From Rhizoclosmatium globosum (taxonomy: Eukaryota; Chytridiomycota; Chytridiomycetes; Chytridiales; Chytriomycetaceae), in the NCBI GenBank assembly GCA_002104985.1, contig MCGO01000263.1, positions 1-45,926 of the forward strand: DNA of 45,926 bases. The letters are read 5' to 3'. The position numbers and the translations under genes are program-made. Positions 24,388 through 34,252 of the stretch are shown here, in pieces. Position 1 is the first letter of the stretch. Each line of letters starts with the position of its first letter. A model generated the notes under the pieces. The model ran no database searches. It was not told the DNA's origin and worked only from the letters and a program-made list of their open reading frames with translations.

Positions 24388-25923
24388 ATGCCAACAAGAG
24401 GGAAAACACATCGCCACCGCCTAGCGATCGAAACAGCTGTTAAATACTTCAAAGAGCTATACACTGATACAGAATGTTGGAAGAAAGTGAGCACCATCGA
24501 TGGAATCGACATCTCCAAAAAAGACCTGTCACGAGATTTGCAATCAAGCTATGGCGCCTCGTTACTGCCCACCTTTAGAGGTGATGGAATAATCGAGAAT
24601 ATTACTGTTCAAGAAGTGGCGAGCGTGTTGAGAGGATTTGGCGCCAGGAAGTTGTGTAAGTACACGTAATACTACTTTGGGAGGAACTCACACAACCTAT
24701 CAGGGGATCCACGATTCGAGCAAGGGAAACTGCTAGAGACTCTCAGTGAAACAGAAAACTTGTATTTAAGCTCACAGAAAGGAAACTTGATTGTTCGGTC
24801 ACGAGATTTCTTGACAGCAAACGTGTACACTCTGGAGAATAACGCTGATGAAGCTATTGTAGTTAGTACATCTGTTGTGGATAGTTTAGCTCCGCCTGAA
24901 GGATATTGGGGAAATTATGTTCGTGCTGAAGCGAAGGCGTTGGGCTGGATGTTGCGACAAGAAGGGAGGAATGTCGCGGCGACTTACATTGTAGAAGTCG
25001 ATGTTAAAGGTCAGATTCCTCAATGTAAGTGCATCATAGATTCCTATTACAGAATACACTTGTTAAACTCTATTCAACCAGCCCTTATCAATATAATTCA
25101 AGTGCAAGCTCCTCTATGCATTAAAAACGTAGCTGATGCAATACAAGAACATGGTATATTGCCTTTCGTCGTCCTTGGCCTTTCTCAATTCAGTCCGTCA
25201 CGACGAATCATAATAAAAAGCGAATGGATCGATCCAGACAACACCAACTTTACTGTTAAAGCCGCGATTCCGCCTGGGAAGTCAAACTTTTCAATCGCAT
25301 TCCCAGTGAAAGGAAAATATTGGTCTGGCGCTTCAATTGAAATGAAGAGCCATGCGGGATTGCTTGTCCAAGCACATCAGGTAGCATCCATGTATTTATT
25401 GGACGGCGTGGTGGGAGAATCAACGAAATGTTTGGTTCAGCTTCACTTTCATACTTCGGAGGAAGCCTCTCAAAACATCACAATACATGTGAGACCATAT
25501 GCTGGAATATCTCAAAGGAGGTTATCGAGCGTGATTGGAGTTTCTAGTGGCGAAGCTATATATGAGTTTAATGGTGTTCAAGTTTTGGACGGAAGTCTAT
25601 CGCCAGTCGACAGTGCTATTGCTTTTGATGAGGTAGCAACAAAGACTTTGGAGGAAGAGGAAAGAGAACTGACACCTACAGAGTCTATTCAAAAAACTAG
25701 GGCGGCACTAGAGATAAAAGGATTAGACTTAACGTGGGATTCTGCTCTCGCGCTCTCAACTTCTGTTGTTGCCACCAGCTATGTTTATTTGACCTCATTT
25801 CTGTATGGAACTGCACGTGTGCATGGAAAAGAACCAGTCAGGGCTGCATATGATGATCTAGACGACAATCAACTTTACGACTTAATTCTGGAGCAGATTT
25901 TGGATCCTTCTTATGTTTTATAA
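24388..25923 (+). CDS. START-domain lipid-binding protein
   Basis: Exons 24388-24655, 24704-25024 and 25082-25923 give about 476 residues. The N-terminal half reads as a START domain: WDPRFEQGKLLETL, IVRSRDFLTANV, GNYVRAEAKALGWML and TYIVEVDVKGQIPQ, with the last helix SLINIIQVQAPLCIKNVADAI restored by removing the 25025-25081 intron. START domains bind sterols, phospholipids or ceramide in a closed pocket. The C-terminal half is mostly beta-like (WIDPDNTNFTVKAAIPPG) and has no family I recognise; a weak hydrophobic helix lies near residues 415-435. The stop at 25923 overlaps a second open frame, which may be the true continuation. Confidence 0.72.
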
Positions 25924-26695
25924 TGAGTTCACAAAAGTAAAAGATTTGCAAATGGACACGACCAAGATTCCCGAAGCTCTCCATCCCGTATTTTACTGCA
26001 TCGACCTTGCATGGGAAATATCTGTTTTGCTCGCAGCAAGTCCGTTTATCCTCGCCAAACGAGGAATCCTGACTATCACACGCCCTTTTCGACGAACGCG
26101 AAAGTTGCCACCGCCATCAACACCACAACTATTTCCTTCCCAGCAATCCTCTAAATATCTTCTTAAAAAGCAAAGTTTATGTTTCGGCAAACCCCTCAGT
26201 GATCGCCACAAGGTTCCCGCATTTCCACTAAAGCACCCAACTACTATGCCCAGCACCTCAAAACCTCAACGACAACGACAAAAGAAGAAGCAGTTACCGT
26301 TCCGACATTTTTTCAAAGCCGTTGATACGATTTGGTTAATATCCGTTGAGACTTCCGCGAACCTTGTGTTTTGGAGTTACAAGATAATAGTTTGGATGAT
26401 TTTTGGAGGAAAACTTAAGATATTTTATGATGTTGAGGCTGAAGCAACGGCACGAAACGAGGAAGAACAGAAACTGTTGAAGGAAACGGGATCAATCAAA
26501 ATACTCGAACCGAGTAAAAAGGGCATTCGAAGCGAGCATAAAGCGAGACTTTCAAGTGAAAGAGCAATAGAAGAGAAAAATCCAAAGTGCAGAAATAACG
26601 TTTCAAAGCTTGCATCACCAAAGCTGGAACTCGCCTACGGGAACTTGTTAATTTTAACTCTGCTTATGCAAATTATTTATTCTTTTTGTAATTGA
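25913..26695 (+). CDS. Hydrophobic protein or frameshifted tail of START protein
   Basis: Open frame of 260 codons overlapping the START gene by 11 bases in another frame; a better start for an independent gene would be the ATG at 25952. It has three hydrophobic stretches (VFYCIDLAWEISVLLAASPF, TIWLISVETSANLVFWSYKI and a C-terminal LLILTLLMQIIYSF) and a basic middle (RQRQKKK). A eukaryotic gene starting about 30 bases after another on the same strand is unlikely, so a continuation of the START protein through a base error or unrecognised intron is the favoured reading. I found no clear splice pair that joins them. Function unknown. Confidence 0.4.
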   Translation: MFYNEFTKVKDLQMDTTKIPEALHPVFYCIDLAWEISVLLAASPFILAKRGILTITRPFRRTRKLPPPSTPQLFPSQQSSKYLLKKQSLCFGKPLSDRHKVPAFPLKHPTTMPSTSKPQRQRQKKKQLPFRHFFKAVDTIWLISVETSANLVFWSYKIIVWMIFGGKLKIFYDVEAEATARNEEEQKLLKETGSIKILEPSKKGIRSEHKARLSSERAIEEKNPKCRNNVSKLASPKLELAYGNLLILTLLMQIIYSFCN

Positions 26696-26763
26696 AAAAG
26701 GGATTTGGCAAAATTTGCGAATGGAGATGGAAGGTGGATGGAGATTATCGGTCCAACCTTCCC

Positions 26764-26785
26764 ATTGGTCAGGGTCCCTTCCCGT
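26764..26785 (+). promoter_or_regulatory. CCAAT-containing promoter block upstream of FTR1-2
   Basis: The block ATTGGTCAGGGTCCCTTCCC, followed by GTTGATG, lies about 200 bases before the FTR1-2 ATG. FTR1-3 and FTR1-4 have nearly the same block at the same distance (28793 and 30821). ATTGG is an inverted CCAAT box. In ascomycetes the CCAAT-binding complex and HapX control iron genes; its use here is inference. A second shared element, GCATTTTCTCTT, follows about 35 bases later. Confidence 0.4.
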
Positions 26786-26966
26786 TGATGCAAAAATGGT
26801 CCCACTCTCCCGGCATTTTCTCTTTGCAAACGGAAACCCTCATCCAACAGTGGGTGAGTGTACGAAGATTGATGTGTGTACCAAGAGATTGACATGCACT
26901 TCCCTGCACAAGCTCTCTACCTCTCCTCAACATTCATCCAAGTTGCTGCTTTGAATACCTATCATA

Positions 26967-28306
26967 ATGGTTGGCTTCTCGATTCCTCTGTTCTTCGTCC
27001 TCTTCCGTGGTAATGTTGCATTCGTCCTTTCCCATTACCCTCCTTGTTGAACCTAACTTTCACCGACAGAGTGCACTGAAGCCTCGATCGTCGTCTCAGT
27101 CTTGTTTGCATTCATCTCAACCCGCTTCCATGATGATGTGGGCATGAGGCGTATGCTTTCACGTGCTGTATGGCTCGGGACTATTTCCGGACTCCTCATT
27201 TCGCTTGCAATCGGGGCTGGCTTCCTCGTTGTCTTCTTTAAATATGCATCCAATTTGTGGTAAGTTTGCAAAACCGTCAAAGTACTTTGAACTGATCTCT
27301 CAATCTGAAAGGGCGAATGCTGAGGCCTTGTGGGAAGCTGTGTTTCAGGTGGGCAGTACTTTGATCGCACCGTCTAAGCATTGTAACTAATTAATGCTTG
27401 GTAGTTGATTGCATGTATCTTGATGACAATCATGGCATTTGCATTCCTCAAGTCGGATGAACTCACTGCAAAATGGCACCGCAAGTTGCATAAGTCCCTC
27501 AAGGACCGCGATTTGGCGACTGGCGTACAGACGACCTCTGATCAGGGATGTTCATCGACTGCCACTCTTGGAGAGGAAAATGATGCAACTGAAGGTAAAA
27601 AGCTTATGGAAGCTGGAGAAGAGGATTCTTCGGTTCCTCCCACTGAAGTTGGATTCAAAAATAAGGGAATCCAGGCATTTTTCTGGATTCCATTCGTGAC
27701 TGTATTGCGTGAAGGTCTTGAGGGAATGGTTTTTGTTGGTGGCGTAAGTTAACGTTACGTATTCTTTATGATGAAAGAACTAACAAAACGTAACAGATTG
27801 GTCTAAGTGAATCTGCTGAGAACATCCCTCTTGCCGCCATCACCGGCCTTGCCGCCGGTTTCGTGGTTGGATTCGCAATCTACAAGGCTGGAAACTCAAT
27901 GAAACTCCACACATTCTTCGTCTCCGCCACAATCCTGATTTTATACCTCTCCGCCGGTCTCTTGTCCAAGTCCGTGGGCATGTTCGAGATTGACAACTGG
28001 AACAAGATGTTGGGAACGGTTGATTCTGACGAAGCTGCTTATTATCGCATTGACACAAATGTGTGGCATTTAGACTGTTGCAACCCCGAAGACAGCACTC
28101 AAGGTGGATGGGCAATGTTTTCTGCCGTCTTTGGATGGACCAACAATGCTACGATTGGAACGGTTACCTCATACTGTCTCTACTGGCTGGCGATTGCGGC
28201 TGCACTTGTTTGCATGAAGTTAAACGAAAGACGACGTGAAAGACTTGGGTTGGAGAAGATCGGGTTCAAAAAGACAATCAAGGGTTACTTTGCCCGATCC
28301 AATTGA
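26967..28306 (+). CDS. FTR1: FTR1-type iron permease 2
   Basis: Exons 26967-27009, 27070-27259, 27312-27348 (37-base microexon), 27405-27743 and 27797-28306 give about 372 residues. Motifs: FRECTEASIVV (split by intron 1), ANAEALWEAVF, FAFLKSDELTAKWHRKL, REGLEGMVFVGG, YKAGNSMKLHTFF and HLDCCNPEDSTQGGW. The 5' part, including intron 1, is nearly identical to FTR1-3, and everything from 28064 onward is identical to the FTR1-3 3' end because the duplicated unit begins inside this last exon. An AATAAA lies at 28333. Only the middle of the gene carries its own sequence. Confidence 0.94.
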
Positions 28307-30091
28307 GAAGAAGACAAATTTAAAGATCCTTGAATAAATTTTCGTAATAGTGATGTTGTGGTGGATAACGATTCTGATTTTCAGTTGAGGAGTGGTATCT
28401 AAATTTGAAAGTAGTGAGTCTCATTATCTTTATATTTTACGATTCATTCAAGTACGTTGGCTTGGATTAAGTTTGTGTGTGATTTTCAAAGGGACAGACA
28501 TGGGATAGTCATCTCTTCAGCATTGCAAATTATCTGAATTTTTGTTGTACTTGAAGTGAAATGCTGAATTGTCTAATATTAGTCCTTCCATAACGACCAT
28601 ATTAGAAAGAGAAGCCTTTTTAAGGTAGAGCTTGTCTACAAAAACTAGTCGCTTGTAACACTTTCGACAGTAGTAATTCTCGTTGCTTTATCTATCCTAC
28701 TTCTCTCCTTTTCCTGTGCTTAAAAATACAATCACCATTTAATGTCGCTGGTGGAGATGGAGATTTTCTGTCTGGTCTTCCTATTGGTCAGGGTCGCTTC
28801 CCGATGATGCTGTGTCATGCCGCTTTCCCCTGCATTTTCTCTTCGGAAACGGAAAACCTCATTGGACCCAGTGGGTAAGTGCACAAACGATGAATGGGTT
28901 TACATGATTTCACAAGATTGATGTATGTGCTTCACCAGTACTCTACCTTTCCTTGCCTTTGAATCCAAGTTGCTTTCAATACCTACCCAGCATAATGGTT
29001 GGCTTCTCGATTCCTCTATTCTTCGTCCTCTTCCGTGGTAATGTTGCATTCGTCCTTTCCCATTACCCTCCTTGTTGAACCTAACTTTCACCGACAGAGT
29101 GCACTGAAGCCTCGATCGTCGTCTCAGTCTTGTTTGCATTCATCTCAACCCGCTTCCATGATGATGTGGGCATGAGACGTATGCTGTCACGGGCGGTGTG
29201 GTTCGGAACATTGGCAGGACTTCTCATTTCATTTGCTATTGGTGCTGGCTTCCTCGTTGTCTTCTTTAAATACGCATCGAATCTATGGTAAGCCTAACAC
29301 TGTGAGTTGGGGTCTGACCTTTCCATCCAAAAAGGGCGAATGCTGAGGCCTTGTGGGAAGCTGTGTTTCAGGTAAGCAACTACCGATCACGTCCTCCATG
29401 CATTGTAACTAAGCAACGCTTGGTAGTTGATTGCATGTGTCCTGATGACAATCATGGCATTCGCTTTCCTCAAATCTGACGAACTAACAGCGAAATGGCA
29501 CCGGAAGTTGCACAAGTCCCTCAAGGATCGTGATTTGGCAACTGACTTGCAGACTACTTCTGATCAGGGATGTTCTTCAACCACCGCTTCCAACGAAGGG
29601 AATAATGGAACTGAGGGCAAAAAGGTTGTTGAAGTTGGAGAGGATGATTCATCACTACCTCCTGCCGATATTGGATTCAAAAACAAGGGCGTGCAGGCAT
29701 TTTTCTGGATTCCATTCGTTACTGTGTTGCGCGAAGGTCTTGAAGGAATGGTCTTTGTTGGTGGTGTAAGTGATTTTTTACTTCTTCTTTTCAAGACGTG
29801 TAAAATCTTGTTAAAACCTTCCAGATTGGTTTGAGTGAATCCGCAGAGAATATTCCTCTCGCGGCTATTGCTGGTCTTGTTGCCGGTCTCTTGATCGGGT
29901 TCGCAATCTACAAGGCCGGAAACTCAATGAAACTCCACACATTTTTCGTCTCCGCCACAATCCTTATCTTGTATCTCTCCGCTGGTCTTTTATCCAAGTC
30001 AGTGGGTATGTTCGAGCTTGACAGTTGGAACAAGTTGCTGGGAACGCGCGATTCCGATGAGGCTACTTACTATCGCGTCGACACAAGTGTC
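28064..30091. repeat. Exact 2,028-base tandem duplication, unit 1
   Basis: Bases 28064-30150 match 30092-32178 without a difference that I could find, a period of 2,028 bases. The unit runs from the codon for W in the HLDCCNPE block of FTR1-2, through that gene's 3' end, the intergenic promoter, and all of FTR1-3 to the same codon. Both borders lie in the same place of homologous exons, as expected of unequal crossing-over between paralogues. Identity across introns and intergenic DNA implies a very recent event, or an assembly artefact. Confidence 0.9.
28307..28994 (+). promoter_or_regulatory. FTR1-3 upstream region with CCAAT block
   Basis: Intergenic DNA of 688 bases between FTR1-2 and FTR1-3. 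It holds the FTR1-2 polyadenylation signal (28333), an A/T-rich middle with no open frame of note, and from 28741 a promoter part that resembles the one of FTR1-2: the ATTGGTCAGGGTC block at 28793 and GCATTTTCTCTTCGG with an adjacent ATTGG. The same DNA is present unchanged at 30335-31022 ahead of FTR1-4. Confidence 0.5.
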
Positions 30092-30334
30092 TGGCATTTA
30101 GACTGTTGCAACCCCGAAGACAGCACTCAAGGTGGATGGGCAATGTTTTCTGCCGTCTTTGGATGGACCAACAATGCTACGATTGGAACGGTTACCTCAT
30201 ACTGTCTCTACTGGCTGGCGATTGCGGCTGCACTTGTTTGCATGAAGTTAAACGAAAGACGACGTGAAAGACTTGGGTTGGAGAAGATCGGGTTCAAAAA
30301 GACAATCAAGGGTTACTTTGCCCGATCCAATTGA
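28995..30334 (+). CDS. FTR1: FTR1-type iron permease 3
   Basis: Exons 28995-29037, 29098-29287, 29335-29371, 29427-29765 and 29825-30334 give about 372 residues, same structure as FTR1-2. Both iron motifs are intact (FRECTEASIVV and REGLEGMVFVGG). It differs from FTR1-2 mainly in exon 2's second half and in the cytosolic loop (DLQTTSDQGC against GVQTTSDQGC). It differs from FTR1-4 only after 30150, in the last part of exon 5, where it keeps CMKLNERRRERL. Confidence 0.94.
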
Positions 30335-32178
30335 GAAGAAGACAAATTTAAAGATCCTTGAATAAATTTTCGTAATAGTGATGTTGTGGTGGATAACGAT
30401 TCTGATTTTCAGTTGAGGAGTGGTATCTAAATTTGAAAGTAGTGAGTCTCATTATCTTTATATTTTACGATTCATTCAAGTACGTTGGCTTGGATTAAGT
30501 TTGTGTGTGATTTTCAAAGGGACAGACATGGGATAGTCATCTCTTCAGCATTGCAAATTATCTGAATTTTTGTTGTACTTGAAGTGAAATGCTGAATTGT
30601 CTAATATTAGTCCTTCCATAACGACCATATTAGAAAGAGAAGCCTTTTTAAGGTAGAGCTTGTCTACAAAAACTAGTCGCTTGTAACACTTTCGACAGTA
30701 GTAATTCTCGTTGCTTTATCTATCCTACTTCTCTCCTTTTCCTGTGCTTAAAAATACAATCACCATTTAATGTCGCTGGTGGAGATGGAGATTTTCTGTC
30801 TGGTCTTCCTATTGGTCAGGGTCGCTTCCCGATGATGCTGTGTCATGCCGCTTTCCCCTGCATTTTCTCTTCGGAAACGGAAAACCTCATTGGACCCAGT
30901 GGGTAAGTGCACAAACGATGAATGGGTTTACATGATTTCACAAGATTGATGTATGTGCTTCACCAGTACTCTACCTTTCCTTGCCTTTGAATCCAAGTTG
31001 CTTTCAATACCTACCCAGCATAATGGTTGGCTTCTCGATTCCTCTATTCTTCGTCCTCTTCCGTGGTAATGTTGCATTCGTCCTTTCCCATTACCCTCCT
31101 TGTTGAACCTAACTTTCACCGACAGAGTGCACTGAAGCCTCGATCGTCGTCTCAGTCTTGTTTGCATTCATCTCAACCCGCTTCCATGATGATGTGGGCA
31201 TGAGACGTATGCTGTCACGGGCGGTGTGGTTCGGAACATTGGCAGGACTTCTCATTTCATTTGCTATTGGTGCTGGCTTCCTCGTTGTCTTCTTTAAATA
31301 CGCATCGAATCTATGGTAAGCCTAACACTGTGAGTTGGGGTCTGACCTTTCCATCCAAAAAGGGCGAATGCTGAGGCCTTGTGGGAAGCTGTGTTTCAGG
31401 TAAGCAACTACCGATCACGTCCTCCATGCATTGTAACTAAGCAACGCTTGGTAGTTGATTGCATGTGTCCTGATGACAATCATGGCATTCGCTTTCCTCA
31501 AATCTGACGAACTAACAGCGAAATGGCACCGGAAGTTGCACAAGTCCCTCAAGGATCGTGATTTGGCAACTGACTTGCAGACTACTTCTGATCAGGGATG
31601 TTCTTCAACCACCGCTTCCAACGAAGGGAATAATGGAACTGAGGGCAAAAAGGTTGTTGAAGTTGGAGAGGATGATTCATCACTACCTCCTGCCGATATT
31701 GGATTCAAAAACAAGGGCGTGCAGGCATTTTTCTGGATTCCATTCGTTACTGTGTTGCGCGAAGGTCTTGAAGGAATGGTCTTTGTTGGTGGTGTAAGTG
31801 ATTTTTTACTTCTTCTTTTCAAGACGTGTAAAATCTTGTTAAAACCTTCCAGATTGGTTTGAGTGAATCCGCAGAGAATATTCCTCTCGCGGCTATTGCT
31901 GGTCTTGTTGCCGGTCTCTTGATCGGGTTCGCAATCTACAAGGCCGGAAACTCAATGAAACTCCACACATTTTTCGTCTCCGCCACAATCCTTATCTTGT
32001 ATCTCTCCGCTGGTCTTTTATCCAAGTCAGTGGGTATGTTCGAGCTTGACAGTTGGAACAAGTTGCTGGGAACGCGCGATTCCGATGAGGCTACTTACTA
32101 TCGCGTCGACACAAGTGTCTGGCATTTAGACTGTTGCAACCCCGAAGACAGCACTCAAGGTGGATGGGCAATGTTTTC
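30092..32178. repeat. Exact 2,028-base tandem duplication, unit 2 with terminal identity
   Basis: Second copy of the 2,028-base unit. The match continues 59 bases past one full period, to 32178, after which FTR1-4 diverges (TTTTC then C instead of T). The unit carries the end of FTR1-3, the intergenic promoter (30335-31022) and FTR1-4 up to its last exon. Confidence 0.9.
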
Positions 32179-32365
32179 CGCCATCTTTGGATGGACCAAT
32201 AACGCTACGATTGGAACAGTTACCTCATACTGTCTCTATTGGTTAGCAATCGCGGCTGCACTTGTTTGGATGAAGTTGTCTGAACGAAGACGCGAACGCC
32301 TTGGGTTGGAGAAGGTTGGTTTCAAAAAGACAATCAAAGGATACTTTGCTCGCAACAATAACTGA
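31023..32365 (+). CDS. FTR1: FTR1-type iron permease 4
   Basis: Exons 31023-31065, 31126-31315, 31363-31399, 31455-31793 and 31853-32365 give about 373 residues. It is identical to FTR1-3 to base 32178 and then has its own C-terminus (SAIFGW, WMKLSERRRERL, ending FARNNN instead of FARSN). It therefore holds the ancestral 3' end of the array, and its 3' flank is unrelated to that of FTR1-2 and FTR1-3. An AATAAA lies at 32387. Confidence 0.94.
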
Positions 32366-32584
32366 GAGAAAGCCTCTGATCCTCCTAATAAATTTTCCAT
32401 TATGCCCATAAATTTGTCGGATGAAGCGCACCAATGGCACTGTTGCGATGAGACAATCTGATTTTCAAAGTTGGTTTTTTGCCATTGAAGACTGGAGGTC
32501 GGTTGCATCTAAACCAAAAGTATTGCACCACAAGTCGCGTGCCCCATTGTGTCTATATTGTAGTATCCATTCACAAGTGTAGGT

Positions 32585-34156
32585 ATGTTGGGTTTCAGTT
32601 TATCCGTGTTTTTCGTAATTTTCCGAGGTGAGAGACAACAGCTGTCAAAAAATCATATTTATCTCTTGATCGCTAGAATGTACCGAGGCTTCTATCGTAC
32701 TCTCAGTACTTCTGTCGTTCGTCGAAAGACGTTTCTCTCATGACGCCACGATGAGTAGGATGTTGGCGCGTCATATTTGGTTGGGAACTGGGTCAGGGAT
32801 TTTACTTAGCCTCACGATCGGAGGCATATTTTTATACATTTGGTTCAACTATGCCAGTAATTTGTGGTATGTCGTTCGATATGGGAGATTGGTTGTAAAT
32901 TCAGGAATTAGGTCGTCTGCAGAAGCATTATGGGAGGCCATTTTGCAATTAATCGCCTGTATCTTGATGACCATCATGGGTGTGTGTCTCTGCGCTCAAA
33001 TCAAATCATAAATCTAATGTACTGGTTATTGGCAGGATTCGCTTTCCTCAAATCTGACGAGCTCACTGCAAAATGGCATCGCAAGCTCCACAAAGCCCTT
33101 CAAGAGCACAACGCGGTCCCAGAAGAACAACAAGTAATAAAACTCAAGGAGTTGGATACAGGAGGGTCTTCAAACCCATCCACAAAACTCAATGGAGCAA
33201 ATTCGTCTGATGGTGCTGAGAACAGCATTCAAAAGAGTCCCTTGGCACCAACACCCGAAGCGGATTATGTTGACTTACAAGCCAATACCACCAATAAGCC
33301 AAATACAGACCCTGAGTTGGAAGGCGTTCGGCACTCTGTCGCTGAAACAATACGCGGTGGTGAAAGGAAAAGCAGGGTAAAGCGCGACTCTGAAGCGTTT
33401 GACGGTCGCAAAACTGTGGTTGAAAAGGGGGATGATGAGACAACCAGTAAAGCAACAAAAAAAGGTGGAAATGGGGCACAAGCATTCTTTTGGATTCCGT
33501 TTGTGACAGTTATACGCGAAGGACTTGAAGGAATGTTGTTTCTAGGTGGAATTGCGATAAGTGAAGATCCGGGACATATTCCTTTGGCTATTATTGGCGC
33601 ATTAACTGCGGGGTTGGCGCTAGGATATGCTATTTTCAGGTTTGTTTCATCTTGGCTGTTATGATGCTTTAATGCTGGATTTACAGAGCTGGAAACTCTA
33701 TGAAGCTGCAGACATTTTTCCTAAGTGCTACCATCACAATTTTTTACTTATCAAGCGGACTCATGGCAAAGTCTGTCTGGGCGTTTCAGAAGAATGAGTG
33801 GAATATATTGATTGGCTCCAAAGATTCTGACATGTCCATCTACTACAATGTTCAGCAATCTGTGTGGTAAGATTAATTAAATATATATTATGTCTCCTAA
33901 GTTTTATCAAAGGCATCTTAACTGCTGTAACCCCGACGATCCGAGGCAAGGAGGATGGCAGCTTTTTAATGCGCTTTTTGGATGGCAATCATCTCCGACT
34001 ATAGGCAGCGTCACAGCATATATTATTTATTGGTTCACTATATCTGGAGTGTTGGTAGGCATGAAGTTGATAGACCGACGGCGAGCAAGGTTAGGGCGAG
34101 AGAAGGTTGGAATGAAGAGAATGATTAAGGAATGGATAGCGAGCTTTCGAGGATGA
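32585..34156 (+). CDS. FTR1: FTR1-type iron permease 5, divergent
   Basis: Exons 32585-32627, 32677-32866, 32912-32979, 33036-33639, 33687-33866 and 33913-34156 give about 442 residues. Start MLGFSLSVFFVIFRE matches the other copies. Both motifs are present (FRECTEASIVL, REGLEGMLFLGG), as are AEALWEAIL, FAFLKSDELTAKWHRKL and HLNCCNPDD. Two things set it apart. The loop before REGLE is about 70 residues longer, hydrophilic and charged. The introns also differ: none after the REGLE exon, but two later ones. It is the oldest or fastest-evolving member of the right-hand array. The longer loop could hold regulatory sites, which is a guess. Confidence 0.9.
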
Positions 34157-34252
34157 GGATATACCTTCTACTTACTTTTTCCTTCTTTTCTTTTCTTTTC
34201 TTTATTATTTTAAAGATATTAACAACCACCCAAGCACTTTAAAGAAACACGA

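Noticed and set aside
28900..29139. Minus-strand gene repeated at 30928-31167
   Set aside because: It overlaps the FTR1 promoter and first exons antisense, is compositionally Arg-rich shadow sequence, and repeats only because the whole unit is duplicated.
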